Assembly: GCF_004792655.1 (NCBI RefSeq)
Contig: NZ_SRZC01000021.1
Location: 1-64,000, forward strand
Direction of reading: 5' to 3'
Length of the DNA: 64,000 bases
Origin: Palleniella muris
Lineage (GTDB): Bacteria > Bacteroidota > Bacteroidia > Bacteroidales > Bacteroidaceae
Shown: piece by piece, positions 7,781 to 17,711 of the stretch
Position numbering within the stretch: the first letter of the stretch is position 1
Layout of the letters: every line of letters starts with the position of its first letter
Made by a program: the position numbers and the translations under genes
The notes under the pieces: model-generated
Seen by the model: the letters and a program-made list of their open reading frames with translations, nothing else
What the model was told of the DNA's origin: nothing
Databases searched by the model: none

Positions 7781-8701
7781 ATGAAACTCAAACTACGTAT
7801 ATTCGCCCTTTGGCTCGTGTCGCTCTGCTTCCTTCCCTCATCCGCACAGATTGAGGGGGTGAGCTGCTGTGACTGGATGATGCTCAAGCGCCAGAAGCTG
7901 GGGGCTATAAGACTGTCAAGGGACATTCATGCCGACGGCCTTGAGATGGACATGGGGCCGCTCGGGAAGCGCGTGCTGTTCGAGAACAAGTTCCGCACAA
8001 GCCCTGCGGACGTCACGAAGTTCAGGCACACGGCCGACTCCCTTGGCATCAGAATCTCATCCATTGCAATGTCCGGGTTCTTCGCCCAGAGCTTCCTCAG
8101 AAGGGAGAACTACAAGGCTCTCGTCGAGGACTGCCTGAACACAATGGAGCTCTTCGGCGCGAAGACGGCATTCCTGCCGCTCGGAGGCTCGGGAAGGGAA
8201 TGGCAGGCAGGAAAGGGCGAGGCTTACGAGACTCTCTGCAAGCGCCTACATGAGGTGGGCGAGATGGCTGCCAAGCGGGGGCTTGTCATCGGCGTGCGCA
8301 CGGCAATGCCTGCAAAGTTCGGCGTCAGGATGCTCAAGAAGGTCAACAGCAAGGGAGTGAAGATCTACTACAATGTGCAGGACGCCTGCGACAACGGCTG
8401 GGACATTGCGAAGGAGCTTAGGCAGCTCGGAAAAGACCGCATTGCACAGATTCACATCTCCAACACAGACAGCGTGACCCTTCGCCATGATCCGGAAGTC
8501 AACCTGCCGGAAATCCTCAACGTGCTGGACAAAACCGGGTACCGAGGGTGGCTCACGGTGGAGCGCTCGCGCAATGCTAAGGATGTACGCAACGTGCGCG
8601 CCAACTACGGAGACAATGTGGCTTACATAAAAGAGGTTCTGGAGAAGACGCGCAAGGAGCGTGAAGGGGGACGGGGAGAACTGTCCAGAAAAACAGAGTA
8701 A
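7781..8701 (+). CDS. secreted sugar phosphate isomerase/epimerase-like TIM barrel protein
   Basis: 306 residues with signal peptide MKLKLRIFALWLVSLCFLPSSAQ. The mature part resembles the xylose isomerase-like/AP-endonuclease 2 TIM barrel: DGLEMDMGP early, LPLGGSGREW in the middle, IAQIHISNTDSVTLRHDPEVNLPEIL and GYRGWLTVERSR near the end, where this family binds its metal. An exported isomerase-like protein is unusual, so it may be a lyase or hydrolase on extracellular sugars, or a binding protein. It lies between PL1 and the DUF4957-type lipoprotein in the susCD operon, which ties it to pectin use. Confidence 0.7.
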   Translation: MKLKLRIFALWLVSLCFLPSSAQIEGVSCCDWMMLKRQKLGAIRLSRDIHADGLEMDMGPLGKRVLFENKFRTSPADVTKFRHTADSLGIRISSIAMSGFFAQSFLRRENYKALVEDCLNTMELFGAKTAFLPLGGSGREWQAGKGEAYETLCKRLHEVGEMAAKRGLVIGVRTAMPAKFGVRMLKKVNSKGVKIYYNVQDACDNGWDIAKELRQLGKDRIAQIHISNTDSVTLRHDPEVNLPEILNVLDKTGYRGWLTVERSRNAKDVRNVRANYGDNVAYIKEVLEKTRKEREGGRGELSRKTE

Positions 8702-8746
8702 TCAACAAAAACAACAACAAATTCATAATCTAACAAACAAAAACCT

Positions 8747-10144
8747 ATGAAACAGAAAATGAAACTCTTAGGGCTATCGGTCCTATCAGCAAGTCTTCTC
8801 TTCGTATCGTGTGCTCAGGACGGGTTTGATGAAGAATCATTCGAGTCTTCCGTCACGAACACTCAAATGACTTCACCAAATGCCGAGGATGTGAAGACTG
8901 CATCATCCGCGGATGGCTCTCAGTGGATTGTCAGTTGGCCACTTGTGAAAGGTGCCAGCAGCTTCCAGTGTACAGTGACTAACGTCACCGACCCTGTCAA
9001 TCCCGTCATTCTCTTCACCGACAGTATTATTGACGGCTGTACACTTACCTTCCCTCGTGAGGATGATAGCAACTATGTTCTTGATATCCGTACCTTGGGT
9101 AATAAAAGTGTGGGAAATACCGATGCAGAGGAAGCTACAAAGAAATCATTCACATCTTTCTTGCCAACATGGAAGGAAATACCAGCCGAAACTGATATCT
9201 CAACATGGCTTGCACATAACCCTATCCCGGCAGACATAACTGACGAAGTATGCATTGACCTCGTGCCAGGTGCTAACTACACAATGACAAGTTCTCTTGA
9301 TTTCGGTACGCATCGTGTGACATTACGTTCTACAACTCCTACACAGCCAGCTAGCATTAAGATTGTAGGTGATGCTTCTTTCATCATTGATGAGGGGTTC
9401 ACAATGAAGAATCTTAACATAGATGCGTCAGGGTCAGCAAGCCACATGATAGTTGGTAATAAAACACCTGCAGAAGTTAATGTAGAGGGTGGTTATTATA
9501 GAGTAGAAAACCCTATCTATATAAAGAATGTCAAAATTAATGGTCTTCAGAAACGTTTTATCCATGATGGCAATGTGAAATATTGTTTTAAGACTGTTAT
9601 AATTGATGATTGTATTATAGAACATACTCCTACAGAGAAAATTCAGTTCATAAGAATGGAATCTGGTTTTGTCAATGATCTTACGATTCGAAACTCAACT
9701 ATATGGAATGCTGGAGAAGTTTCTCAGGATTATATTGTTCAGTATCAAAATGCAGGACGTAGTACACGTGCAGGGTATATTAGCAACTCTATAACAGTGT
9801 CAAATTGTACTTTCTATAATATGGCAAAGACTGAGAAATTTGGTAATTATGATGGGTTCAAAGGTCAGGAATGTTCATATTTTACCTTGACCAATAGCAT
9901 ACTTATGAATACTGGTGGAAAACAGATTATTCAGAGATTCTCTGGAAATGGTAAGCCAAAACCTGAAAATGCTAAATTCTCAAACAATACATTGTTTAAT
10001 TATGATATGGACATTATAGAGGAAAACTATCCAACAGAATCACAGGTTCTTGGTGACCCTCAGTTTACAAACCCGACAGAAGGTGATTTCCATATCTCTG
10101 GTCCAGCTGCTGCTGCCGGTATTGGTGACCCACGTTGGTTGTAA
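8747..10144 (+). CDS. DUF4957/DUF5123-type surface lipoprotein of the pectin PUL
   Basis: 465 residues. Lipobox LLFVSC (C22) predicts outer-membrane lipoprotein export. After a variable linker comes a fibronectin-III-like segment (residues ~50-130, SSADGSQWIVSWPLVKGASSF) and then a parallel-helix-like region rich in short beta strands. This resembles proteins annotated DUF4957 and DUF5123 that accompany SusCD in pectin loci. Its likely role is surface capture of galacturonan or rhamnogalacturonan. The DNA from about 9420 to the end is markedly more AT-rich than the first half, suggesting a recombined C-terminal segment. SusC follows after 113 nt. Confidence 0.65.
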   Translation: MKQKMKLLGLSVLSASLLFVSCAQDGFDEESFESSVTNTQMTSPNAEDVKTASSADGSQWIVSWPLVKGASSFQCTVTNVTDPVNPVILFTDSIIDGCTLTFPREDDSNYVLDIRTLGNKSVGNTDAEEATKKSFTSFLPTWKEIPAETDISTWLAHNPIPADITDEVCIDLVPGANYTMTSSLDFGTHRVTLRSTTPTQPASIKIVGDASFIIDEGFTMKNLNIDASGSASHMIVGNKTPAEVNVEGGYYRVENPIYIKNVKINGLQKRFIHDGNVKYCFKTVIIDDCIIEHTPTEKIQFIRMESGFVNDLTIRNSTIWNAGEVSQDYIVQYQNAGRSTRAGYISNSITVSNCTFYNMAKTEKFGNYDGFKGQECSYFTLTNSILMNTGGKQIIQRFSGNGKPKPENAKFSNNTLFNYDMDIIEENYPTESQVLGDPQFTNPTEGDFHISGPAAAAGIGDPRWL

Positions 10145-10257
10145 GACTTAGCTCCTGTACCATTCTTTAATGATGATAGTGTAAATCATTGCATGATATA
10201 GAAAACAGGAAAGTGAACACAACAGATATAAAGTATAAAAGCAAAACAATATAATTT

Positions 10258-13200
10258 ATGAAACCTAATAAATTAGTCAGCATTCTGTGGCTTATGATAG
10301 CGCTGTTTGTCTCTGTACCGGCGTTGGCGCAGAATCAAGTGACAGGTACGGTTCTTGATGAAAACGGCGAACCTGTCATTGGTGCCTCTGTGGTTATAGC
10401 AAACCAGAAAGGCACAGGAACAATCACAGACCTTGAGGGCAAGTATGTCCTTAATGCGCCTGCCAATACAAAAGTCAAGATCTCATACATTGGCTATGAG
10501 ACTCTTGAGGTAAAGCCGGGCGGTACTGTGAAACTTAAGCCTGCCGACACAAACCTCAATGAGGTCGTTGTCGTGGGTTACGGCTCTCGTAAGCGTGCCC
10601 ACTTGACCGGTGCTGTGGCAACAATCCCTGTGGAGGAAATCACAGACCTTTCATCAGGCAACCTTGCCTCCACACTCTCAGGTCTCGTTAACGGTGTCTC
10701 TGTAAGTGGTGGTGAAAGCCGTCCGGGAGAGAATGCTACTATCTCTATCCGTGGTAATGGAGGCGAGCCTCTCTATGTTATCGACGGATATGTTTATCCA
10801 AACGATGTGAAGGTTGGCACATCATCAGAGAATCTTGGTGCTACAGCCTTCAACAACCTCGACCCTTCTGTGATTGAGTCAATCTCCATCCTTAAGGACG
10901 CTGCCGCTGCCGTTTACGGTGCACGTGCCGCTAACGGTGTAATCCTCGTAACAACAAAGAAAGGTAAGATTGGTGCACCTTCAATCTCTTATAGCGGAAC
11001 ATTTGGTGTGACTGACGCAGTCGCTATGCCGAAGATGCTTGACTCATACAACTATGGTCGCCTTGTGAATGCTGCCGTGACAGCTAACCCACTTAATACC
11101 ATCGACAATATGCGTGATATCTTCCAGGCTGACGAGCTTGAGGCAATGAAGTCCCTCGACTATGACCTCCTTGACAAGTACTGGAAGGCTGCGTTCACAC
11201 AGAAGCACGCCCTCAACATGAGCGGTGCCACAGACCGTGCTAACTACTATGCATCTGTTTCTTATTTCAAGCAGGATGGTAACCTCGGCAAGCTTGACTA
11301 TGACCGCTGGAATTTCCGTGCCGGTGTTGACGCTAAGGTGACAAAGTGGCTGAAGGCCGGTCTCTCTGTTTCCGGTGACTATGGCAAGAAGAACAAGCCT
11401 TTGGTGAAAGTCGGTGGCTCAGGTGCTGAGCGTGACTATCAGGCGCTTCTCTTCCGTCCACGCTATATTCCTGAGGACATTAACGGCAGACCGATTGCTG
11501 CTTATGGTCTTTCTAACAGTGCGAAGAACCAGAATGAGCACTACAACTACGATGTTCTCCAGAATGGTCCTGACTACAGCAATAGCAACAGCAACAATAT
11601 TAACATTGGTGCGAACCTTAATGTTGATTTCGCAGAAATCTACAAGCCTTTGAAGGGCTTGACAGCACGTTTGAGCTACTCTAAGAGCATCAACCAGAGC
11701 AAAGGCAACGAGCGTGGCTCTGCTTATGACCTCTACAAGATGGTTGTACGCTCAGGTTCAGGCGAGCACCTCTACACTCCTATCGCAGGACAGGAGGCAG
11801 AATGGAATGCTCTTATGGCAGAAAACAACTTCCTTCTCGCTAACAACGGCCAGCCTATCAGCAACGGTCAGGAAGGCGGTTTCCTCCGTCGTTCCATGAA
11901 CCGCACAGACAACTATCAGTTGGGCTTCAGCATCAACTATGCACGTGACTTTGGCAAGCACCATGTAGGTGCGCTCTTCTCAATAGAGAAGTCAGAGGCA
12001 GAGTCTGAGTATGTTGACGGTATGGTTACCAAGCCTTATGAGTTCGGTACAGGTGAGTTCAACTCTGTAGGCGAGGGAAGTATTCCTACAACAAACTCTT
12101 ATCGCAGTGAGGCTGGTTCTTTGTCTTACATCGGACGAGTGAACTATGCTTATGCTGACAAATACCTGTTCGAGTTCCTCTTCCGTTCTGATTCTTCCAC
12201 CAAGTTCCATCCGGACAACTACTGGGGTTATTTCCCTTCAGCAAGTGCCGGTTGGGTAATCTCTCAGGAAGACTGGTTCCAGAAGAATGTTACTTGGGTG
12301 GATTATCTTAAGGCACGTGTTTCTTTCGGTCTTACAGGTCGTGACAACACAACTTTCTGGCAGTGGCTCCAGACTTACGGTACTGACAAGGATAAGGGTG
12401 CCATCTTCGGTGAGGGCAACTCAATCAATGCTGGTTCACACATTGGCCTGAACAAGAACAACTCGGCAGTGAACCCTAATGTTCACTGGGATAAGTCTTA
12501 CAAGTTCAACTTTGGTGTTGACGCCAATTTCCTTAACAACCGTCTCTCTATCGGTTTGGAATACTACTATCAGTGGGATAGGGAGAAGCTGATGGCATTC
12601 TCACAGAGCGTTCCTGTAACAGTTGGTACTCAGTCTGCTGATGTCAACTGGGGCAAGAGCAACCGTTGGGGTGTAGAGCTTTCTGCTACTTGGAAGGACA
12701 AGATCGGTAAGGACTTCAAGTACCGTATCGGTGTGAATACAGGTTACTCTGATGACAAGATTGTGCTTCAGGAGTGGAACACAGGTGACCAGCAGTACAT
12801 GTCTGTTTACGAGGGTCATCGTTCCGATATGGGTGCTTGGGGGCTGCAGTGCATCGGTATGTTCCGCAGCTTCCAGGACATCGAGGAGTACTTCGCAAAG
12901 CTGAGTGAGGATTCCGGCACACCTGTTGACCAGTGCCGCTATTTCGGCAAGCCAAAGAATGAGGTTTATCCTGGTATGCTCATCTATAAGGACGTTCGTG
13001 GCGGTAAGGATGCCAACGGCAACTATACCGGTCCTGACGGCAGCGTCGATGAGACATTCGACCTCGTTCGCCTGAACAACCGTTCCAACCCTTATGGCTT
13101 CACAACAAACCTTGGCTGTGAGTACAAGGCATTCTCTCTGACTGCCCAGCTTTCAGCATCTTGGGGCGGATACAGCTTCATTGACTCTTCAATGCTGCAA

Positions 13201-13602
13201 TTCAACTCTATCTACCAGCATTCCAACGTGCCTTCATTCTGGAATCCGGATGACATGTACTCTTATCAGGATGTTTACGACGCAAGTGGCAACCTCGTTG
13301 TTGCAGAGAACCGTGACGCGAAGTTCCCTAACATCGCACACAGCATCAACAGCAAGCGTTCTTCCTTCTGGCGTATCAGTGGCACACGCGTTGCACTCAA
13401 CCGTCTGACTCTGGCTTACAAGCTCCCTTCTGAGTGGCTTAAGCCTATCGGCATCAGCAGCGTCCGTCTTAACGTGACAGGTCAGAACCTCCTGAGCTTC
13501 TACAACCCTTACCCTGACAACTTCATAGACCCGATGATGGGTGGCTGGAACTCTTATCCGACTCTCCGCAAGTGGACTATCGGTGTCAATGTATCATTCT
13601 AA
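10258..13602 (+). CDS. susC: SusC-family TonB-dependent outer-membrane transporter
   Basis: 1114 residues. Signal peptide to ALAQ (residue ~25). A carboxypeptidase-like regulatory domain follows (VTGTVLDENGEPVIGASVVI to ~100), then the TonB box region NLNEVVVVGYGS. The plug domain has SIRGNGGEPLYVIDG and ILKDAAAAVYGARAANGVILVTTKKG, and the 22-strand barrel ends in NVSF. It imports oligosaccharides, presumably pectin fragments released by the co-encoded lyases, using ExbBD-TonB energy. It pairs with SusD 13 nt downstream. It is complete and unremarkable in length. Confidence 0.95.
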   Translation: MKPNKLVSILWLMIALFVSVPALAQNQVTGTVLDENGEPVIGASVVIANQKGTGTITDLEGKYVLNAPANTKVKISYIGYETLEVKPGGTVKLKPADTNLNEVVVVGYGSRKRAHLTGAVATIPVEEITDLSSGNLASTLSGLVNGVSVSGGESRPGENATISIRGNGGEPLYVIDGYVYPNDVKVGTSSENLGATAFNNLDPSVIESISILKDAAAAVYGARAANGVILVTTKKGKIGAPSISYSGTFGVTDAVAMPKMLDSYNYGRLVNAAVTANPLNTIDNMRDIFQADELEAMKSLDYDLLDKYWKAAFTQKHALNMSGATDRANYYASVSYFKQDGNLGKLDYDRWNFRAGVDAKVTKWLKAGLSVSGDYGKKNKPLVKVGGSGAERDYQALLFRPRYIPEDINGRPIAAYGLSNSAKNQNEHYNYDVLQNGPDYSNSNSNNINIGANLNVDFAEIYKPLKGLTARLSYSKSINQSKGNERGSAYDLYKMVVRSGSGEHLYTPIAGQEAEWNALMAENNFLLANNGQPISNGQEGGFLRRSMNRTDNYQLGFSINYARDFGKHHVGALFSIEKSEAESEYVDGMVTKPYEFGTGEFNSVGEGSIPTTNSYRSEAGSLSYIGRVNYAYADKYLFEFLFRSDSSTKFHPDNYWGYFPSASAGWVISQEDWFQKNVTWVDYLKARVSFGLTGRDNTTFWQWLQTYGTDKDKGAIFGEGNSINAGSHIGLNKNNSAVNPNVHWDKSYKFNFGVDANFLNNRLSIGLEYYYQWDREKLMAFSQSVPVTVGTQSADVNWGKSNRWGVELSATWKDKIGKDFKYRIGVNTGYSDDKIVLQEWNTGDQQYMSVYEGHRSDMGAWGLQCIGMFRSFQDIEEYFAKLSEDSGTPVDQCRYFGKPKNEVYPGMLIYKDVRGGKDANGNYTGPDGSVDETFDLVRLNNRSNPYGFTTNLGCEYKAFSLTAQLSASWGGYSFIDSSMLQFNSIYQHSNVPSFWNPDDMYSYQDVYDASGNLVVAENRDAKFPNIAHSINSKRSSFWRISGTRVALNRLTLAYKLPSEWLKPIGISSVRLNVTGQNLLSFYNPYPDNFIDPMMGGWNSYPTLRKWTIGVNVSF

Positions 13603-13615
13603 ATAACGACTACCA

Positions 13616-15907
13616 ATGAAAGCAAATATAAAATATATGGGTGCGGCGTTCTTCGCCTGCCTTGCATTCTCTTCCTGTAGCGATGATTTCCTGAAAGACA
13701 TGAAATCCTACGACCAGACCACAGAGGAATGCTATAACTATTATTCCGGAGCACAAGGACGTCTCAATGACATCTATAAATATTGTCAGCCTGATGTCAA
13801 CTCTGATGCAAACTGGCAGTTCCCAAGCACCGGACGTGCTGACGACCTGACAAAATGTACAGAGGAGTTCACCGGGCTTGGCGGCTTTGTTAACGAGCAG
13901 ATAGAGTACACTTCCCATACTCCTAACGAAGTCCCAGACTTCGGTTTCAAGAACACCAACAACATACGTACCATGGCTTACGGCCGTATCCGTAACGTCA
14001 ACGACTGTATCGGTGGTATAGAGAACAGCACTCTTCCTGAAAGTCAGAAGCGTGAGCTTCTCGGACAGGCTCATTTCTGGAGAGCATGGTGCTACTATAT
14101 GTTGGTGAAATGGTATGGTGGTGTGCCTATCGTTACCACAAAGCAGGTTCCTGAGGCAGCATCATTCACTCAGCGCTCATCAACAAAGGCTTGTATCGAG
14201 TTCATCTGCAGTGAGCTTGACAAGGCTAACGAGTATCTTGCGCCATACACTACAAACGGTGGCTGGCAGAAGTCTGAGGACTATGGTCGTGTCACTTCAG
14301 GTGCAGCCCTTGCGCTCAAGGGACGTGTCCTCCTGATGTATGCAAGTCCGCTCTTCAACCGCAAGGGCGACAAGCAGCGCTGGCAGGATGCTTATGACTG
14401 CATCAAGGCTTCTATCCCTGTCATCAATTCTTGCGGCAACGAACTCCAGTATCAGGGTGACCCAGGTGTGAATGCATCAAACTGGGCGTCTATCTTCTCA
14501 CGTACAGGAAAGGCAAACAAGGAAGGAATCCTCGTTACATTGTACAATGACATTCTGAAAGGCAGTACTCCAGACTACCATTTCAACAACTCATGGGAAG
14601 ACCTTATCCGCCCGGGCAACGCCCTCGGTTCCGGTCTCAACGCTTCTGCGACAATGGTTGACCTCTTCCCGATGAAGGATGGCAAGCGTCCTGCTTCCTG
14701 CACAGCGTACAGCAAGTTGGATGCAAGTGCGGAAACTTATGACCCGAATGCTCCGTTCCTTAACCGTGACCCACGCTTCTACCGCACTTTCGCATTCCCG
14801 GGCGTGCGTTGGGCGTTTGAGGGAGACCCTAATACTTCCACTCTCAACAATCCTTACAAGGGTGATGACTATGTTCTTTGGAACTATGTATGGTACGAGA
14901 AGGAAGAAGCTCGCGATGATGATTATGGTGAGAACGGCAGTGCCTACGGTTCTGACAACCTTGGTTCAGGTGCAAAGGGCATCTATGTCCGTAAGCGTTC
15001 GGACGACAAGGACGTGAGCAAGGAGGGCGCACGCTACAAGTATTCTCAGGAGACAGGTTTCGAGCAGTCTGCCAACACATGGATGGAAATCCGTTATGCC
15101 GAGGTTCTTCTCAACCTTGCAGAGGCGGCATGTATGATAGGTGAAATGGGTGAGGCTGTCGACCAGCTTGAGCTTATCCGCGGTCGTGTCGGCTATACCT
15201 CAACAAACAATTATGGTCTGCCGACAGACCTTGAGAGCGACAAGGCGAAGTGTATGGCTGCAATCCTCTATGAGCGTCAGATAGAGCTCGCTTACGAAGG
15301 CAAGCGTTTTGATGATGTTCGTCGTTGGCTCCTTTGGGACGGCGGTGCAAACTTCTCTCAGGTTCAGGGTGCTCCTGACACATGGATTCTTGGAGGAGAA
15401 TATGGTGGCAACACTTGCACATGGCTTGGCTTCACTCCTCTGAACGGTCAGCGTCGTGAGAACCTCTTCTTCCGTGTGAAGAATGACATCAACAATGGTC
15501 TCGGTGGTGTGACATCGACTTGGACAAAAAATCCGGATAAAACTCCTCTTGACGATCCAAACAACCCTGACCCACTGTTGAAGCATCTCAAGTCAAAGGA
15601 CATCAAGCGTGCCGACTATGTCCTTGACCTGCGTAAGAGTGGTACTGATTTTGAGAATCAACTCACAAAGCTTGCTGACTTCTATAACAGCTACCTTGTA
15701 CGCAGACTGCGCAAGGGTGACGGATGGGACCAGGCAACACACAATGAGTACTCAATGAAGTTCCGTCCTCACTACTACTTCCTCGGCTTGGGTTCTGCTG
15801 CTCAGAATAACAACAAGACCGATTTTGATTATGTTCAGCAGACCATCGGTTGGGAAGACAACCTCAATGGTGGTGCAAACGGTACATTCGACCCATTGGC
15901 AGAATAA
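13616..15907 (+). CDS. susD: SusD-family glycan-binding lipoprotein (RagB/SusD)
   Basis: 763 residues, longer than the usual 500-600. Lipobox AFSSC gives lipid anchoring on the cell surface. TPR-like helices include LLGQAHFWRAWCYYMLVKWYGG, GRVTSGAALALKGRVLLMYA and EIRYAEVLLNLAEAACMIG, and the C-terminal SusD motif is ILYERQIELAYEGKRFDDVRRW. It forms the lid over the SusC barrel and binds the incoming oligosaccharide. It is the last gene before the terminator at 15936. Confidence 0.95.
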   Translation: MKANIKYMGAAFFACLAFSSCSDDFLKDMKSYDQTTEECYNYYSGAQGRLNDIYKYCQPDVNSDANWQFPSTGRADDLTKCTEEFTGLGGFVNEQIEYTSHTPNEVPDFGFKNTNNIRTMAYGRIRNVNDCIGGIENSTLPESQKRELLGQAHFWRAWCYYMLVKWYGGVPIVTTKQVPEAASFTQRSSTKACIEFICSELDKANEYLAPYTTNGGWQKSEDYGRVTSGAALALKGRVLLMYASPLFNRKGDKQRWQDAYDCIKASIPVINSCGNELQYQGDPGVNASNWASIFSRTGKANKEGILVTLYNDILKGSTPDYHFNNSWEDLIRPGNALGSGLNASATMVDLFPMKDGKRPASCTAYSKLDASAETYDPNAPFLNRDPRFYRTFAFPGVRWAFEGDPNTSTLNNPYKGDDYVLWNYVWYEKEEARDDDYGENGSAYGSDNLGSGAKGIYVRKRSDDKDVSKEGARYKYSQETGFEQSANTWMEIRYAEVLLNLAEAACMIGEMGEAVDQLELIRGRVGYTSTNNYGLPTDLESDKAKCMAAILYERQIELAYEGKRFDDVRRWLLWDGGANFSQVQGAPDTWILGGEYGGNTCTWLGFTPLNGQRRENLFFRVKNDINNGLGGVTSTWTKNPDKTPLDDPNNPDPLLKHLKSKDIKRADYVLDLRKSGTDFENQLTKLADFYNSYLVRRLRKGDGWDQATHNEYSMKFRPHYYFLGLGSAAQNNNKTDFDYVQQTIGWEDNLNGGANGTFDPLAE

Positions 15908-15935
15908 ATACCATATCATAATACAATAATAAGCT

Positions 15936-16000
15936 GAGACGACTGGAATTCTCCATGACAACGTGTTTGTCGAAGAGATTCCGGTCGTCTCTGATTTTTT
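15936..16000 (+). terminator. terminator of the PL1-susCD operon
   Basis: gagacgactggaattctc (15936-15953) pairs with gagattccggtcgtctc (15976-15992) with one mismatch and a bulge, followed by tga and seven T. It starts 29 nt after the susD stop. Confidence 0.75.
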
Positions 16001-16204
16001 TGTCAGTGTCATATAGCCGAATGTTTGCTTCGCCATTACAGTGGTTAGTCATGTGGATAAAGAAGATTCCTGCGGATTCTTTGAGCGATGCCATTTCTTT
16101 AAGTGATGTTGCCAATGTTTCCTGAATGACGGTGAAATAGCTGGTTATAAGTTAAAAATAAGTAAATATGTTTGTATGACAATATGAATGATTGTAATTA
16201 TTAC

Positions 16205-16212
16205 TATCTTTG
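16205..16212 (+). promoter_or_regulatory. -7 box upstream of the secreted protein gene at 16243
   Basis: TATCTTTG fits TAnnTTTG and lies 30 nt before the start codon. No TTTG is present at the ideal -33 position. The rest of the 335-bp gap (15908-16242) holds the terminator and nothing else recognisable. Confidence 0.5.
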
Positions 16213-16242
16213 TGGCGAAATTAATTTACTAACCAAACCTAA

Positions 16243-17205
16243 ATGAAAATTATGAAGAAAATTTTTACTCTTGTTTCCATTGCATTCTGTGCAATGAGTG
16301 TTAATGCGCAGACTGAATCTTGGGCTGTCACAGAAATTGTTGAAGGCGAGACTGTCCTCAAGGCTGATTATGTAGCAAATGCTGATCCGTCTGCAATGTC
16401 TGTTGTTAGGTTCTCTACTGCAAATGTAGAAGGAACTCACACATCCGGTCCTATCGCAGGATATAATGATGTTGAAGGAAATGTACGCCCTGATGAACTT
16501 GAACCAAAATATGATAATGGTTGGAGTGGCTTGAAGAAAAACAAATTGGATTTGGAGTCAGAAACTACCGGAACAGATGTTTATTTTTACTATGTTCAGG
16601 GCAAGGGCAATCCTGTCGACATAAGCAAGGTTGGGATTGACCCTATTTATGACGGTACTGGTGAGAATGCACCTATAAAGGGTTATCGCGCAGATTGGAC
16701 AAGTGCGTATTATGCCTTTGATGGTTCAAACGGTCTTCCAACAAACGGTACATACCTTACATTCACTTCAAAGGTGGATGGTGTGTTGACAACAAAAGTC
16801 TATGTCTTGAAAGGTAACCGTGATGTTTATGTCGTAAAGGCAAGCGATGCAAAGCCTCTCCGTATCGGTCAGGAAATCACAGCTAATGGTTATATCAACA
16901 ACACAAAGACTGTAATGGAAGAGAACGCTACAAAGGGAACAGAAGGAACTGACGCTTTCGTCCTTGGTGGCGGTCAGAATTTCTGGGGCACACTCTCTTG
17001 GAAGGCTGTAAAGGGTGAGACATACTATGTATTCTGCAAGAACACACAGATTGGTTTCAGCGAATTCACATTCACTCCTGGCGATGGCACAGGCATCGAG
17101 AATGTTGAGGGTGCAGAGGCTGCTAAGGTTGCTCCTAAGAAGGTAGTGAAGAACGGTCAGGTCATGATTGGCGATTTCAACATCGCAGGTCAGCGCGTTA
17201 AGTAA
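16243..17205 (+). CDS. secreted protein of unknown function with a T9SS-like C-terminal tail
   Basis: 320 residues. A signal peptide ends at VNAQ (residue ~23, if the start is the ATG at 16243; a second ATG is 9 nt later). The body is Ser/Thr/Gly-rich with predicted beta strands and no recognised domain. The last ~35 residues include APKKVVKNGQVMIGDFNIAG followed by QRVK. The NG...G-(F/Y)-N-x-x-G-x-x-(V/I)-K tail resembles short type IX secretion sorting tails in Prevotella, so surface delivery is plausible but unproven. It is transcribed alone, with its own -7 box and its own terminator, between the two pectin operons. Its role may be glycan binding. Confidence 0.55.
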   Translation: MKIMKKIFTLVSIAFCAMSVNAQTESWAVTEIVEGETVLKADYVANADPSAMSVVRFSTANVEGTHTSGPIAGYNDVEGNVRPDELEPKYDNGWSGLKKNKLDLESETTGTDVYFYYVQGKGNPVDISKVGIDPIYDGTGENAPIKGYRADWTSAYYAFDGSNGLPTNGTYLTFTSKVDGVLTTKVYVLKGNRDVYVVKASDAKPLRIGQEITANGYINNTKTVMEENATKGTEGTDAFVLGGGQNFWGTLSWKAVKGETYYVFCKNTQIGFSEFTFTPGDGTGIENVEGAEAAKVAPKKVVKNGQVMIGDFNIAGQRVK

Positions 17206-17257
17206 TCCTTATCAGCAAGCGTGGCACATCATGTGGTGTGCTTATGAATAAAGTCCA

Positions 17258-17292
17258 AGAGGGCAGGCTGTAAAAGGCTTGCCCTCTTTTTT
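17258..17292 (+). terminator. terminator after the secreted protein gene
   Basis: agagggcaggct and aggcttgccctct pair across a short loop and are followed by a run of six T, about 53 nt after the stop at 17205. Confidence 0.75.
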
Positions 17293-17711
17293 GTATGCCA
17301 TTGCAAGATTGTTTGCCGTTTTATACATTATGTACGAATATTTGTTGTTATTAATGTCGCTAAACAGATACAACACATTGTGATTCATCTGTTTCAGTTG
17401 TGACAAGCCCTGTCTTTGTGTACAGTGTTGTATTTCTCATTGCAAAGTGTGGCTCCGCCACATTTGTATGCGAAGCATTTCATGTGGAAATTGTTGTTTT
17501 TCAATTATATGTGGATTTATACACCCAAGATAGAAGTGCAATTTCTTGACAGTATAGTTGAAAGAATATCTTTGCCAGTATGGTGTTTGCAGGAATATTC
17601 TTTTGTTTCTTTTCTTTCTTCGAGCGATAAAGCAATGTGCAAGCAAGATAAGTCAATTTCTTTCGAAATGCAAAGAAACAGTTGTGTTTTTATGAATTAA
17701 AATAATAGAAA

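Noticed and set aside
17416-17700. 94-residue open frame in the gap before the GH28 operon
   Set aside because: Cysteine- and phenylalanine-rich low-complexity translation without start signal or known family. Treated as chance.
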